Made by a program: the position numbers and the translations under genes
Assembly (NCBI GenBank): GCA_049841275.1
Contig: JASGDN010000090.1
Span: forward strand, 1-64,000
DNA length: 64,000 nucleotides
Direction: 5' to 3'
DNA from: JASGDN01 sp049841275
Lineage (GTDB): Bacteria > Chloroflexota > Chloroflexia > Thermomicrobiales > UBA6265
In this document: in pieces, positions 25,033 to 34,431 of the stretch
How the letters are laid out: every line of letters begins with the position of its first letter
Numbering within the stretch: the first letter of the stretch is position 1
The notes under the pieces: generated by a model
Seen by the model: only the letters and a program-made list of their open reading frames with translations
Told to the model about the DNA's origin: nothing
The model's database searches: none

Positions 25033-26469
25033 TTACGCCGCAGGATGCGCCCGCTGGTCAACAACGTCCGGCTCCGGCGCGACCGGTGTCCACCCCGCCA
25101 CCGGCGGCTCAGCTTCACCAGCCTCGCGCCGCGTCAACATGGCGCCGAATCGCCCGAAATCGCGCTCCGGGAGCCAGCCGTGCAATGTCGTACCATGCTC
25201 GTCGAAATCCCGCTCCTCGACCCGGCCGAGCGCGTGAAACCGCTCGACCAGTTCGGAACGATTGTACGGGATCGTCACGGTCACCGGCAGGAAGGCATTC
25301 TCCACCTCCAGCACCATTTCGATCTCGGCGAGCAACGCCTTCACGTTCGTGCCCCGCTGCGCCGACACCGGCACCGCGTGGGCGTCCGCCGGGATGCCGA
25401 GCTCCTGCTTCAGCAGTCCGACATCCACCGGCTCGTCGCCGGATGCGCGATCCAGCGCATCGATCTTGTTCAGCGCGTAGACGACCGGCAGGCCATCGAC
25501 GCCGAGTTCCTCCAGCGTCTCGTTGACGGTCACCACCTGCTCGCGCGCATTCGGGTGCGTCACGTCCACGACGTGGACGAGCACGGTTGCCTCGCTGATC
25601 TCCTCCAGCGTCGCGCGGAAGGCCGCCACGAGCTGGGTCGGCAGGTTGTTGATGAAGCCCACCGTGTCGGTGAGCAGCACCTCACGCCCGCTGGGAAGCG
25701 GGATGCGTCGCGTCGTCGGGTCGAGCGTGGCAAAGAGCTTGTCCTCGGCCAGCACACCCGCGCCGGTGATCGTGTTGAGCAACGTGCTCTTGCCCGCATT
25801 GGTATACCCTACGAGCGAGATGACGTTGATCGGCGTGTCGTTGCGGCGGCTGCGATAGAGTTCGCGGTGCCGGTGCACCTGCTCCAACTGCCCCTTGATG
25901 AAGGTGATCCGCTTCTGCGACTCGCGGCGGTCGGCTTCCAGCTGCGTCTCGCCGGTCCCGCGCAGGCCGACACCGCCACCGCCGGTCTGGCGGGAGAGGT
26001 GAGTCCACATGCGGGTAAGGCGCGGCAGCCGGTACTGCAACTGCGCGAGTTCGACCTGGAGGCGCCCCTCGTGCGTCTGCGCGCGGACGGCGAAGACGTC
26101 GAGGATGAGCGCCGTCCGGTCGATGATCTTGATGTCCAGCGCCTTCTCCATGTTGCGGAGTTGCGCCGGTGTGAGTTCGCCATCGACGAGCAGGAAATCG
26201 TAGCCCAGTGATTCCTGAAGCTCCTTGATCTCCTCCAGCTTGCCCTTGCCGACGTAGGTCGCGGGGTGCGGGTGATCGAGCTTCTGGGTCACCGAGCCGA
26301 CAACCTCGACGTTGACCGTCTCGGCGAGGGTGGCGAGTTCCTCCAGCTCGTCCTGGATGCCCCAGAGCTGGTTAGGGAGTTCGACGGCGACCAGCAGGGC
26401 CTGCTCCGGCTTTGCCTTGGTGGAGCGGCTGCGGTCGAGGGATTGGCCTTCAAATTCATGTGCGGTTAT
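25033..26469 (-). CDS. hflX: Ribosome-associated GTPase HflX, start codon anomalous
   Basis: A GTPase that binds and splits stalled ribosomes. The HflX domain begins with LLVAVELPNQLWGI and includes HPHPATYVGKGKLEEI; the GTPase has LVGYTNAGKSTLLN, the DTVGFI switch and NKIDALD. The first in-frame ATG/GTG/TTG is the GTG at 26292, which would remove about 35 conserved residues. The frame stays open to a stop just upstream of 26469, and the only spot with a nearby purine-rich site (GGGAGACCCACC) is an ATA at 26469. Coordinates assume that start (478 codons). Either a non-canonical AUA start, a frame error near 26440, or the shorter GTG start must apply. Confidence 0.82.
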   Translation of the reverse strand: MTAHEFEGQSLDRSRSTKAKPEQALLVAVELPNQLWGIQDELEELATLAETVNVEVVGSVTQKLDHPHPATYVGKGKLEEIKELQESLGYDFLLVDGELTPAQLRNMEKALDIKIIDRTALILDVFAVRAQTHEGRLQVELAQLQYRLPRLTRMWTHLSRQTGGGGVGLRGTGETQLEADRRESQKRITFIKGQLEQVHRHRELYRSRRNDTPINVISLVGYTNAGKSTLLNTITGAGVLAEDKLFATLDPTTRRIPLPSGREVLLTDTVGFINNLPTQLVAAFRATLEEISEATVLVHVVDVTHPNAREQVVTVNETLEELGVDGLPVVYALNKIDALDRASGDEPVDVGLLKQELGIPADAHAVPVSAQRGTNVKALLAEIEMVLEVENAFLPVTVTIPYNRSELVERFHALGRVEERDFDEHGTTLHGWLPERDFGRFGAMLTRREAGEAEPPVAGWTPVAPEPDVVDQRAHPAA

Positions 26470-27372
26470 GGTGGGTCTCCCTCAAGCCCTCACTCCGCGG
26501 GGAGGGTCTTCTCAATCAAACGGATCGTTGTCCACGACACCGGCGGCGGATGCGAACGCTGGAACGCGAACGTTCCCCAATCCGCTCCACGGCCGCCGGT
26601 TCATTGGTGCGATGCCCATGTCGGCTCACCTCATGACTTCAGCCCGCACCGTTTCGGTGCGGGGCCAAAACGCCTATCCTCTTACACGAACAGCGACAAC
26701 ATCATGTCACAACTCCCAAAGGCCTCACGGCAACGCCTCTGTCGAATACAGAACGCCCGTTCATGATACCGTACTCCACAAGCCCTCCCATGCAGCACTG
26801 AGGTGTCATCGTCGCCGGATTGCGAGTCGCGTGGTCTGTGATCACAGCCTGGCCACACTGGTGCATGGCCCGGATATGAACGGATCACCTCGCCACGCCT
26901 GGACCAGGCAGCGAATCGTGCGATTCGACCGGCGTGGCGGGATGCTGGGTAGTAGGCCCGGACGCACGCTTTGATGAACGGGTTCAGCAACCTGCGGCGC
27001 TGCACGGAGCAATCGCGAACGGGGTGGAGGAATTCCTCTTCCTGACCGCAGTCATGGTCGTCATGTGCTACCTGATTCAGCATGCCCGCGCCACCGTCCG
27101 GTGGGAGGGCCGCCCGACGCCTCGCCGCCTTGCCCGATCCCTAATCGTCGGTCGCTCTTGAGCCAACAAGTCACAGCAATCCATCACGGGTCCGGAAGCA
27201 TCCAGGATGTTTCGGGCCGATGGTATCACCAAGGCGCCCACCACCCAGGACGACCAGGCAGGACGAACGGCCGGGCAACGCACCCAGGTGGCATAAGGCC
27301 CAACCCCGATGCCCGCAATCTGTTTGTTTGCGACACAGCCCAATTCCATACATCGCCACGAGAGGAGCCAGG

Positions 27373-27504
27373 ATGTCCAACCGCTCCCGCCTCGTCTTTC
27401 GACCCTCCATAGGCAAATGGTCCCATATCCCCAGGTACCTGGGGATACCTCGGGGAATGGCATCGAACTGTCCGTACCGGACCCTAATTGCTCATAGAAA
27501 ATGA
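27373..27504 (+). CDS. Possible 43-residue small ORF
   Basis: ATG at 27373 follows AGAGGAG at 5-6 bases. The peptide begins MSNRSRLVFRPSIGKW, is basic and has no family. It contains the palindrome at 27426, which argues that the DNA may be regulatory rather than coding. Confidence 0.2.
   Translation: MSNRSRLVFRPSIGKWSHIPRYLGIPRGMASNCPYRTLIAHRK
27426..27447. promoter_or_regulatory. Perfect 22-bp palindrome upstream of the polysaccharide operon
   Basis: The half site is TATCCCCAGGT, repeated as its exact complement with no spacer. It is about 400 bases before the first gene of the cluster. It could be an operator for a dimeric regulator or a hairpin ending an upstream transcript. Confidence 0.4.
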
Positions 27505-27853
27505 TTGCTTAGTAGGCGACGATGTCTTTGCGCTGTCAATTCGGCAGGGGGCAAACGAGGCAACAGCGCACGAATCGAACACGGGTCAGATCGGCCAGGA
27601 ACGCAAGTCCTCGGCAGGCTGTCATCGTTTCGATAACGATGTGGGTTCTCGAATTCCTGTCTGGGACACGCCACGCAATTTCATACCAAGAGCAAGACCC
27701 GTTTCGCCAGCGGTCGCGATCGATACCAATCGCGACGAGCTGTGGGAAGTTCGCACCAGATTCCGCTACCGGACAAGAGGCCGCTATTCGTTTGGGGGAT
27801 TTCATCGTGTTCTGGTCGGCAGCGCACGATGGGGGGACAGGAGGGGCGTGGAG

Positions 27854-28627
27854 ATGGCTCTACCCGCTGAGTTCATAGGTGGAGAGCGCCCGGTAGAACA
27901 GGATCATGCTGAGCTTGTGCTTGTCGATGCGATATCGCACAACTCGCTTCTCGCTTTCCCTCTGGTCCCGGTCACGGCCAATTCCAGCAACCCAGCCCAA
28001 TCCAGCCACGAGCGCTTGGCGGGCCTATATCCGAAGCTGAAGTACGGTATCGATGTGCTGGTGGCCTCCGTGCTCTTCCTCCTGTGCCTGCCGGTGTTTG
28101 CTGCAATCGCGACTGCCGTGGCGCTGACGTCGCCTGGCGGCGTGTTCTTCCGCCAGACACGTGTCGGGAAGGACATGCAACCCTTCCAGTGTCTGAAGTT
28201 CCGCACGATGGTGCCGAACGCCGAGGAGATCCTGCAGCGGGATCCCGAACTCGCTCGCGTGCATGCCGTGAACTGGAAGCTCGACAACGACCCCCGCGTG
28301 ACCAAGGTCGGCAAGTTCCTCCGGAAGACGAGCCTCGACGAGCTTCCTCAGCTGGTGAACGTGATCAACGGCGAGATGTCGCTCATCGGGCCACGTCCAG
28401 TGCAGTTCAAGGAAATCGATGAGCAATATCGCCATCACGCTACTACTGTGTTCTCTGTTCGCCCAGGCGTAACTGGTCTCTGGCAAGTCTCAGGACGGTC
28501 GACGACGACGTACGACGCGCGAGTTGCGCTCGATTGCGAATACGTTCGCGACATGAGCATGATCTCGGACTTCCAGATTCTCGCAAAGACCATGGTCGTG
28601 GTTCTTCGCGGCACCGGCGCTCACTGA
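27854..28627 (+). CDS. Initiating sugar (phosphoglycosyl) transferase
   Basis: A 257-residue monotopic phosphoglycosyl transferase that loads the first sugar phosphate onto undecaprenyl phosphate, starting exopolysaccharide repeat-unit assembly. After a short variable N-terminus comes KLKYGIDVLVASVLFLLCLP (membrane re-entrant helix), then VFFRQTRVGKDMQPFQCLKF, RKTSLDELPQLVNVINGEMS with the catalytic Asp-Glu pair, and LIGPRP. The ATG at 27854 follows AGGAGG; the frame upstream is open but not coding-like. This is the short form without the large N-terminal membrane domain of WbaP. It is the first gene of the cluster. Confidence 0.9.
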   Translation: MALPAEFIGGERPVEQDHAELVLVDAISHNSLLAFPLVPVTANSSNPAQSSHERLAGLYPKLKYGIDVLVASVLFLLCLPVFAAIATAVALTSPGGVFFRQTRVGKDMQPFQCLKFRTMVPNAEEILQRDPELARVHAVNWKLDNDPRVTKVGKFLRKTSLDELPQLVNVINGEMSLIGPRPVQFKEIDEQYRHHATTVFSVRPGVTGLWQVSGRSTTTYDARVALDCEYVRDMSMISDFQILAKTMVVVLRGTGAH

Positions 28628-28628
28628 T

Positions 28629-29888
28629 ATGAGTGGCCTCAAAGTAACAATCTACGGACTGAACTACTGGCCTGAGCCTACGGGGAATGCCCCCTATACC
28701 ACGGCATTGGCGGAGCACCTTGTCGAGCATGGCGCGGAGGTGATGGTCAAGGCAGGCATGCCCTACTATCCATACTGGAGTATTCCATCGGAGTATGGAA
28801 AGGCGTTGCGTGATTCGGAAGTCCGCAATGGTGTATCCCTCCACCGATTCCGTCAGTATGTACCCGCACGACAATCGGCCATCCGAAGACTTGGATTCGA
28901 GGGCAGTTTTCTCGTCAATGCGATGCTCTCTCGAACGGCTCCAGGACCGGATGTTGTCGTGGGAATCATCCCCGCCCTTGCAGACGGCGTCCTCGCACTC
29001 ATGACAGCCCGTAGATTTCGGGTCCCGATGGTCCTCATCGTCCAGGATCTCATGGGCAGCGCGGCCGAGCAGTCTGGCGTTTCTGGTGGGGCGCGGGTCG
29101 CGGTGGCGACGAGCAAGCTCGAAGCATGGATCTGTCGTCACGCCGCCGAGATCGGGGTCGTGTCAACTGGCTTCCGCGACCGCCTCATCCGCCAGGGCGT
29201 CGCTCCGGAACGCATCCACATCACCCGCAACTGGTCCCACATCGACCGGCCGACACAGGGACAGGCCGAGGTACGCGCGCACCTCGGCCTCCCACAGGAT
29301 CGATTCATCGCACTTCATGCCGGGAATATGGGACTCAAGCAAGGGCTGGACCATCTCATCGAAGCGGCGCGCATCGCGCAGGAGACATCCCCGCATCTCC
29401 TGTTCGTCCTGATGGGCGACGGCAACCAGCGGGAACGCCTGCAACAGGTGGCCATTGGCCTCGACAACGTCCGGTTCCTTCCGCCGCAGGAGAGCAGCCT
29501 GTTCCCCAGCATCCTTGCCGCGAGTGACGCCCTGCTCGTCAACCAGTTGCCAACCGTCACCGACATGTCGCTGCCAAGCAAGCTGACATCCTACTTCAGT
29601 GTCAGCCGGCCGGTCGTTGCAGCCGTATCCCCACAGAGTGAGACAGCCAAGGTAATCGACGAGTCTGGCGGAGGATTGCTCGTCGACCCATCCGACCCGG
29701 CAGCACTCGTATCCACACTCGAATCATTGTCCCTTGACCCAGGCAGCGCCCAGGCACTTGGCGAACGCGGGATAGCGTACGCGACGAGCCACCTATCCGC
29801 CGATGCCGCCCTTGCCAATCTCGAACAGCTTATTCATAGCGCACGCCGTCGTGCGGTTGCAGACACGAAGGAACTCGCCACCACATGA
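28629..29888 (+). CDS. WcaI/WbuB-like GT4 glycosyltransferase
   Basis: A 419-residue GT-B fold glycosyltransferase. The N-terminus KVTIYGLNYWPEPTGNAPYT is the WcaI/WbuB family signature; the donor-binding half contains LHAGNMGLKQGLDHLIEA and DALLVNQLPTVTDMSLPSK. These enzymes often add L-fucose or a related residue to the growing lipid-linked unit, in keeping with the GDP-fucose genes that follow. It begins one base after the stop of the transferase gene and overlaps gmd by 4 bases. Confidence 0.88.
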   Translation: MSGLKVTIYGLNYWPEPTGNAPYTTALAEHLVEHGAEVMVKAGMPYYPYWSIPSEYGKALRDSEVRNGVSLHRFRQYVPARQSAIRRLGFEGSFLVNAMLSRTAPGPDVVVGIIPALADGVLALMTARRFRVPMVLIVQDLMGSAAEQSGVSGGARVAVATSKLEAWICRHAAEIGVVSTGFRDRLIRQGVAPERIHITRNWSHIDRPTQGQAEVRAHLGLPQDRFIALHAGNMGLKQGLDHLIEAARIAQETSPHLLFVLMGDGNQRERLQQVAIGLDNVRFLPPQESSLFPSILAASDALLVNQLPTVTDMSLPSKLTSYFSVSRPVVAAVSPQSETAKVIDESGGGLLVDPSDPAALVSTLESLSLDPGSAQALGERGIAYATSHLSADAALANLEQLIHSARRRAVADTKELATT

Positions 29889-30958
29889 CCCAGAAACGCG
29901 CACTCATCACCGGGATTACTGGTCAGGATGGCTCCTATCTGGCAGAACTGCTGCTTGCGAAGGGCTATGAGGTCCACGGCATCATCCGCCGCTCGTCGTC
30001 CTTCTCGACCGGCCGCATCGAGCATCTCTATCACGATCCGCACGAAACGGGCGTGCCCCTGACGCTGCACTACGGCGACCTGACCGACTCCTCAGCGCTG
30101 GCATCGCTGATCCACCGCGTCAGGCCGGACGAGGTCTACAACCTCGGCGCGCAGTCGCACGTCGCCGTCAGCTTCGACATGCCGGAGTTCACGACCGACG
30201 TCGTGGCGATGGGCAACCTTCGATTGCTCGAAGCGCTCTCGACCGCCGACTGGAACCCGCGTTTCTACCAGGCCGGATCGTCCGAGATGTTCGGCAAGGT
30301 CCTGGAAGCGCCGCAGAAGGAAACGACCCCCTTCTACCCCCGCTCGCCCTATGCCGTCGCCAAGGTCTGCGCGCACCACATGACCGTGCAATACCGCGAG
30401 GCGCGCAACCTTTTCGCCTGCAACGGCATTCTCTTCAACCACGAGTCGCCACGCCGTGGCGGCACGTTCGTCACCCGCAAGGTGACGCGCGGCATCGCAC
30501 AGATCCTCGCCGGGCACGCCGAAAAAGTGTATCTTGGCAATTTGGACGCGAAGCGCGACTGGGGCTACGCTAAGGAGTATGTTGAGGCGATGTGGCTGAT
30601 GCTCCAGCAGGACGCACCGGACGACTACGTGGTCGCGACCGGCCAGACACAGTCGGTGCGCGATCTCGTCTCAATCGCCTTCGCTCTCGTCGACCTCGAC
30701 TGGCAAGACTATGTCGGGATCGACCCACGTTACTTCCGCCCGACCGAGGTCGACCTCCTGCTCGGCGATCCGTCCAAGGCGATCGCAACGCTCGGATGGG
30801 AGCCGAAGACCTCCTTCGCCGACCTCGTCCGCCTGATGCTCGCGTCGGACCTGCGCGACGCTGGCATCGATCTCATCGCCTACCCGCAGCTGCGCGATGT
30901 CGTGCTCGATACCCCGAAGCCGCACATCGCCGGGCTCGTCCGGGAGGAGGCCCGATGA
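29885..30958 (+). CDS. gmd: GDP-mannose 4,6-dehydratase
   Basis: A 357-residue extended short-chain dehydrogenase converting GDP-mannose to GDP-4-keto-6-deoxymannose, the first step to GDP-L-fucose. NAD(P) binding is by GITGQDGSYLAELLL; the catalytic triad region reads YQAGSSEMFGKV (Thr/Ser and Glu) and YPRSPYAVAK (Tyr-x3-Lys). The segment NHESPRRGGTFVTRKVTRGI is diagnostic for Gmd. ATGA overlaps with both neighbours show tight translational coupling. Confidence 0.95.
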   Translation: MTQKRALITGITGQDGSYLAELLLAKGYEVHGIIRRSSSFSTGRIEHLYHDPHETGVPLTLHYGDLTDSSALASLIHRVRPDEVYNLGAQSHVAVSFDMPEFTTDVVAMGNLRLLEALSTADWNPRFYQAGSSEMFGKVLEAPQKETTPFYPRSPYAVAKVCAHHMTVQYREARNLFACNGILFNHESPRRGGTFVTRKVTRGIAQILAGHAEKVYLGNLDAKRDWGYAKEYVEAMWLMLQQDAPDDYVVATGQTQSVRDLVSIAFALVDLDWQDYVGIDPRYFRPTEVDLLLGDPSKAIATLGWEPKTSFADLVRLMLASDLRDAGIDLIAYPQLRDVVLDTPKPHIAGLVREEAR

Positions 30959-31914
30959 CCTTCTGGGATGACAAGCGCGTGATGGTGACCGGCGGAGGAG
31001 GTTTCCTCGGCCGGCACGTGGTCCAAAAGCTCGAGGAGCACGGCGCCGCGCCCGAAAACGTCTTCGTCCCGCGTTCCGCCTCCTACGACCTGCGCACGCT
31101 CGACGGCATCGACCGCGCCCTGGCGGACGGCCGGACGGACGTGGTGATCCACCTCGCGGCGGTGGTCGGAGGGATCGGTGCCAATCGCGAGAACCCCGGG
31201 AAGTTCTTCTACGAGAACGCGATCATGGGCATCCAGCTCATGGAGCAGGCCCGGCTCGCGGGCGTCGAGAAGTTCGTGACGATCGGCACGGTCTGCTCCT
31301 ACCCGAAGTTCACGCCCGTCCCCTTCCATGAGAACGACCTCTGGAACGGCTACCCCGAAGAGACGAACGCCCCCTACGGCATCGCGAAGAAGGCCCTCCT
31401 CGTGCAGGGCCAGGCCTACCGCCAGCAGTACGACTTCAACGTGATCCACCTCATCCCGGTGAACCTCTACGGCCCCTATGACAACTTCGACCCCGCCTCC
31501 TCCCACGTGATCCCCGCGCTGATCAAGAAGTGCGTGGATGCCCGTGAGGCCGGCGACCCGTTCATCGAGGTCTGGGGCACCGGCTCCGCCTCCCGCGAGT
31601 TCATCTACGTCGAGGACGCCGCCGAGGGCATCGTGCTTGGGGCGGAACGCTACGACGGAGCCGAGCCGGTGAACCTCGGCACGGGCGGGGAGATCACCAT
31701 CCGCGACCTGGTGGAGCTGATCGTCGAGCTGACCGGATACGCGGGCGAGATCCGCTGGGACGCGACGAAGCCGGACGGCCAACCTCGCCGCGGTCTCGAC
31801 ACCTCCCGCGCCCGCGAGGCCTTCGGCTTTGACGCCGCCGAGTCGTTCCGCGACGGCCTCCGGAAGACGATCAACTGGTATGAAATCGCTGTGATACCCC
31901 TAGTAGCCCAATGA
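30955..31914 (+). CDS. fcl: GDP-L-fucose synthase
   Basis: A 319-residue epimerase/reductase making GDP-L-fucose from the Gmd product. Motifs are VTGGGGFLGRHVVQKL, IHLAAVVGGIGANRENPG, GTVCSYPKFTPVPFHE and NAPYGIAKKALLVQGQAYR with the Tyr-x3-Lys pair; NLYGPYDNFD is also typical. The start ATGACC overlaps gmd by 4 bases. The last about ten codons (after INWYE) are unlike the family and AT-richer than the rest, because the low-GC segment begins here (near 31,880). The end may have been rebuilt by recombination. Confidence 0.93.
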   Translation: MTFWDDKRVMVTGGGGFLGRHVVQKLEEHGAAPENVFVPRSASYDLRTLDGIDRALADGRTDVVIHLAAVVGGIGANRENPGKFFYENAIMGIQLMEQARLAGVEKFVTIGTVCSYPKFTPVPFHENDLWNGYPEETNAPYGIAKKALLVQGQAYRQQYDFNVIHLIPVNLYGPYDNFDPASSHVIPALIKKCVDAREAGDPFIEVWGTGSASREFIYVEDAAEGIVLGAERYDGAEPVNLGTGGEITIRDLVELIVELTGYAGEIRWDATKPDGQPRRGLDTSRAREAFGFDAAESFRDGLRKTINWYEIAVIPLVAQ

Positions 31915-33218
31915 TAACAACTACAACTCGAATCCTTCGACGCCGGCCACAAAGCAATATTCTGAAAAGGATGAAGCTCCATAAGCTAACCGGCCACCTA
32001 TTCCGCACAATGGGTGCCGCGATAGCTATTCAGGCAGGGCTTTTCGCGACCGGCCCTCTCGTCGCAAGAATGCTTGGAGTTGAGGATCGAGGATATCTAG
32101 CGTCACTTGCTCTATGGCCAACGATCATAGGAACTGTTGCAATCTGGGGATTGCCAACTGCTATTACGTATGAATGGTCATCGAAGGGTCCCTTGTCCTC
32201 AGTCAGGATCAAGGAAATAACCGCGATAGCGGGAGCGCAAGCGGTACTTGCTGTTATCGTTCACTTGGCGATACTCGTGTTTATCACCAGCGATGTTTGG
32301 CAAGCTGCGCGATCTGCTTGTGTCGTTTCACTACTATTAGGGCCCGTCTTCATTCTTCGAGACTACACGCTTGCGCCACTTCAGGGTGCTCGATCATTCA
32401 ACTGGTTTAATATCGCTAAACTGGCACAAATTGCAACTTATGTGCCAATCGTTTTAATATTATTCGCTACCCATACGGGTTCACTCTTTACCGTTTCGGT
32501 AGCGTCGGTGATCTCAGGTGCTGCAATTGGAATCAGCGCTCTGCTGTTTCTTGTAAGAATCCAACCTATGCTATCTTCTCAGCGTTCAACGTCTTCACTA
32601 AAGGAGCTTATATCGTTTGGATCCGAAGCTCACATGGGAAGATTGATGCCTATCGAGCGGTTCCGGGCTGACCAGGTGGCGGTAGCCGTCTTTCTAAGTC
32701 CATATAGCTTAGGCGTCTATGCGGTGGCTACTGCATTTACGAACGTCATCAGATTTCTTACACAAGCCATTGGATACGTTGCATTTCCAACCGTAGCTAG
32801 CGCCAAGAATTCCCAGGAGTCCGATCGACTCGTCCGAAAATACGTGACCTTCGCGGCACTGCTTTCGGCAGCGATTATCAGTTGTTTGATGGTCGTAGGG
32901 CCGTACTTGATAGCCAGACTTTATGGTGAAGCATTCAAAGATGCGGGAGTCACTTTACGGCTTCTCCTGCCCGGTGTAGGTATTGTTAGCATCCGACGCG
33001 TGCTTGCAGAGTCGTTGCGTGGTGGCGGATTAGCGCGTGCCACATCTCTCTCAGAAGTGGCAACTACAGTGGTATTCGTCGCTCTTGTGTATCCTCTGCT
33101 TCGTCTTTGGTCAATAAATGGGGTAGCGCTGACAGTTACAATTGCCGAGGCTGTGGGCTTAACGAGCCTAGGGATCATAGCCAAGCGCATGCGTTCGCAG
33201 CGTCAAGGCGCGAAATGA
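31911..33218 (+). CDS. Wzx-type polysaccharide flippase
   Basis: A 435-residue membrane protein with about 12-14 helices, of the MOP/MATE-like polysaccharide flippase superfamily. It would move undecaprenyl-linked repeat units across the membrane. LVARMLGVEDRGYLASLALWP and RFRADQVAVAVFLSPYSLGVYA are the conserved first- and seventh-helix areas. The ATG overlaps fcl by 4 bases, but ATG at 31971 (MKLHKLTGHLFRTMG) is an alternative. Codon use and GC content (roughly half, with many A/T third positions) differ clearly from genes before 31.9 kb, indicating transfer. Confidence 0.83.
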   Translation: MITTTTRILRRRPQSNILKRMKLHKLTGHLFRTMGAAIAIQAGLFATGPLVARMLGVEDRGYLASLALWPTIIGTVAIWGLPTAITYEWSSKGPLSSVRIKEITAIAGAQAVLAVIVHLAILVFITSDVWQAARSACVVSLLLGPVFILRDYTLAPLQGARSFNWFNIAKLAQIATYVPIVLILFATHTGSLFTVSVASVISGAAIGISALLFLVRIQPMLSSQRSTSSLKELISFGSEAHMGRLMPIERFRADQVAVAVFLSPYSLGVYAVATAFTNVIRFLTQAIGYVAFPTVASAKNSQESDRLVRKYVTFAALLSAAIISCLMVVGPYLIARLYGEAFKDAGVTLRLLLPGVGIVSIRRVLAESLRGGGLARATSLSEVATTVVFVALVYPLLRLWSINGVALTVTIAEAVGLTSLGIIAKRMRSQRQGAK

Positions 33219-33225
33219 GAGAAAG

Positions 33226-34431
33226 ATGACGAATCGTCCAGTCGTCGTTGTAACCAACGTGTTCGGCCCCCTCAATCGGGGAGACTTCGAACTATTCGAG
33301 CAACTGGTGGAACTGCTGGACGACTGTAATGTTCATGCAATAGCCCGAGATCCAGCTGGCGCTGCTGTCCACTTTCCAGGAGTAAGTTTCCATCTGCAAC
33401 CGGGCATTGTTTCCGAAAGGAGAGGCCGGCTCGGTCAAGCTATGGCGGTGCTGAGGACCTCCGCTCTGATGCTATCGCCGTTTCTAGCTGTGATGCAGAA
33501 GGTGCTCCCTAAGGAGCAACGGGAAGCTCTCAAAGTGATAGATAGCGCTGATCTCGTAATTGCCTGTCCTGGTGGATACCTGACGAACGCCACCCACTCG
33601 TTCTATCCGCAGGTGGCGCAGGTATTTGCTGCGTCTAGGAAAGCCAAGCGATTTTGGCTTGCACCCATGTCAATTGGGCCCGCACATACCTTCTTCGAGA
33701 AGGCGTTGCTTCGCGCCGCGCTTAGCAATGCTCGGGCAGTATACGTGCGGGAGACTTGGAGTCAGAATTTTTGTACTAGTCTTGAGATTGATTCTATACT
33801 GTCAAGCGATCTTGCCTTTCTTCCTACTAGAAGGTATGCAGATGGCCTAAATGAACAGACGAAGGATTGCATCACCGCTACGGTAGTGAGATGGAATTTC
33901 CCGGATTCGTCCAACGTTGACGAAGCGATAAACAATTACCATCACGCCATGGCTGTCGCACTAGATCGGGCAAGTCAACGGCATCAACTTCCCGTCAAGC
34001 TCTTGCTCCAAGTGGATAACGATCGAGAAGTTAGCGAGCGAGTCGCTGGTCTTATGCGCGCGCCGACAGAGATTGTTCGCGTAGAGACGCCTGAGGAGTA
34101 TCGTCAGATTCTCAGCAGGGCGGCGGTGATGTTCGCTAGCCGATTCCACAGCGCTGTGTTTGCAATGTGTGTAAGAACCCCAACTGTTGTTATCTCGTAT
34201 CTTCCTAAAGGCCGGTACATGATGGAAGATATGGGGTTAGCTGAGTTCGTTGTAGACATTGAAGACGTTTCCGCGGAGAGGCTCGAAACGATCTCCTTGA
34301 AGATCGAGTCTGCCGATTCCGGCTACCGAACTCAAGTCCGTCGGGCGCTGACATCTCTGATATCTGATGAGAAGAATCCCTTCGTCGAGGGGCTGCGCGT
34401 GCTGCTCTTGGAGATTCGGCGTGAAGGCTGA
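33226..34431 (+). CDS. Polysaccharide pyruvyl transferase family protein
   Basis: A 401-residue GT-B-like enzyme of the PssV/CsaB family, which attaches pyruvate ketals from phosphoenolpyruvate to sugars. The conserved parts are the N-terminal VVVTNVFGPLNRGDFELFEQ (glycine and Asp for nucleotide contact), VIACPGGYLTN and the C-terminal ASRFHSAVFAM. It is low-GC like its neighbours. A second family member in this cluster is at 35924. It starts 7 bases after the flippase stop; the next gene overlaps it by 11 bases. Confidence 0.83.
   Translation: MTNRPVVVVTNVFGPLNRGDFELFEQLVELLDDCNVHAIARDPAGAAVHFPGVSFHLQPGIVSERRGRLGQAMAVLRTSALMLSPFLAVMQKVLPKEQREALKVIDSADLVIACPGGYLTNATHSFYPQVAQVFAASRKAKRFWLAPMSIGPAHTFFEKALLRAALSNARAVYVRETWSQNFCTSLEIDSILSSDLAFLPTRRYADGLNEQTKDCITATVVRWNFPDSSNVDEAINNYHHAMAVALDRASQRHQLPVKLLLQVDNDREVSERVAGLMRAPTEIVRVETPEEYRQILSRAAVMFASRFHSAVFAMCVRTPTVVISYLPKGRYMMEDMGLAEFVVDIEDVSAERLETISLKIESADSGYRTQVRRALTSLISDEKNPFVEGLRVLLLEIRREG

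Larger units (their letters stand above)
26470..27853. other. 1.4-kb region without a convincing gene, before the polysaccharide cluster
   Basis: Several open frames exist but none has good coding character or family resemblance. Features seen are a 43-codon ORF (27373-27504) with an AGAGGAG site and a perfect 22-bp palindrome at 27426-27447. A short membrane-like frame (EFLFLTAVMVVMCYLIQH, near 27030) has no proper start. The region probably contains the promoter of the operon starting at 27854. Confidence 0.4.

Noticed and set aside
26934..27161. Frame with a membrane-like stretch (EFLFLTAVMVVMCYLIQH)
   Set aside because: No ribosome-binding site or sensible start before the hydrophobic segment, and the rest is Arg/Pro-rich; too weak to call a gene.
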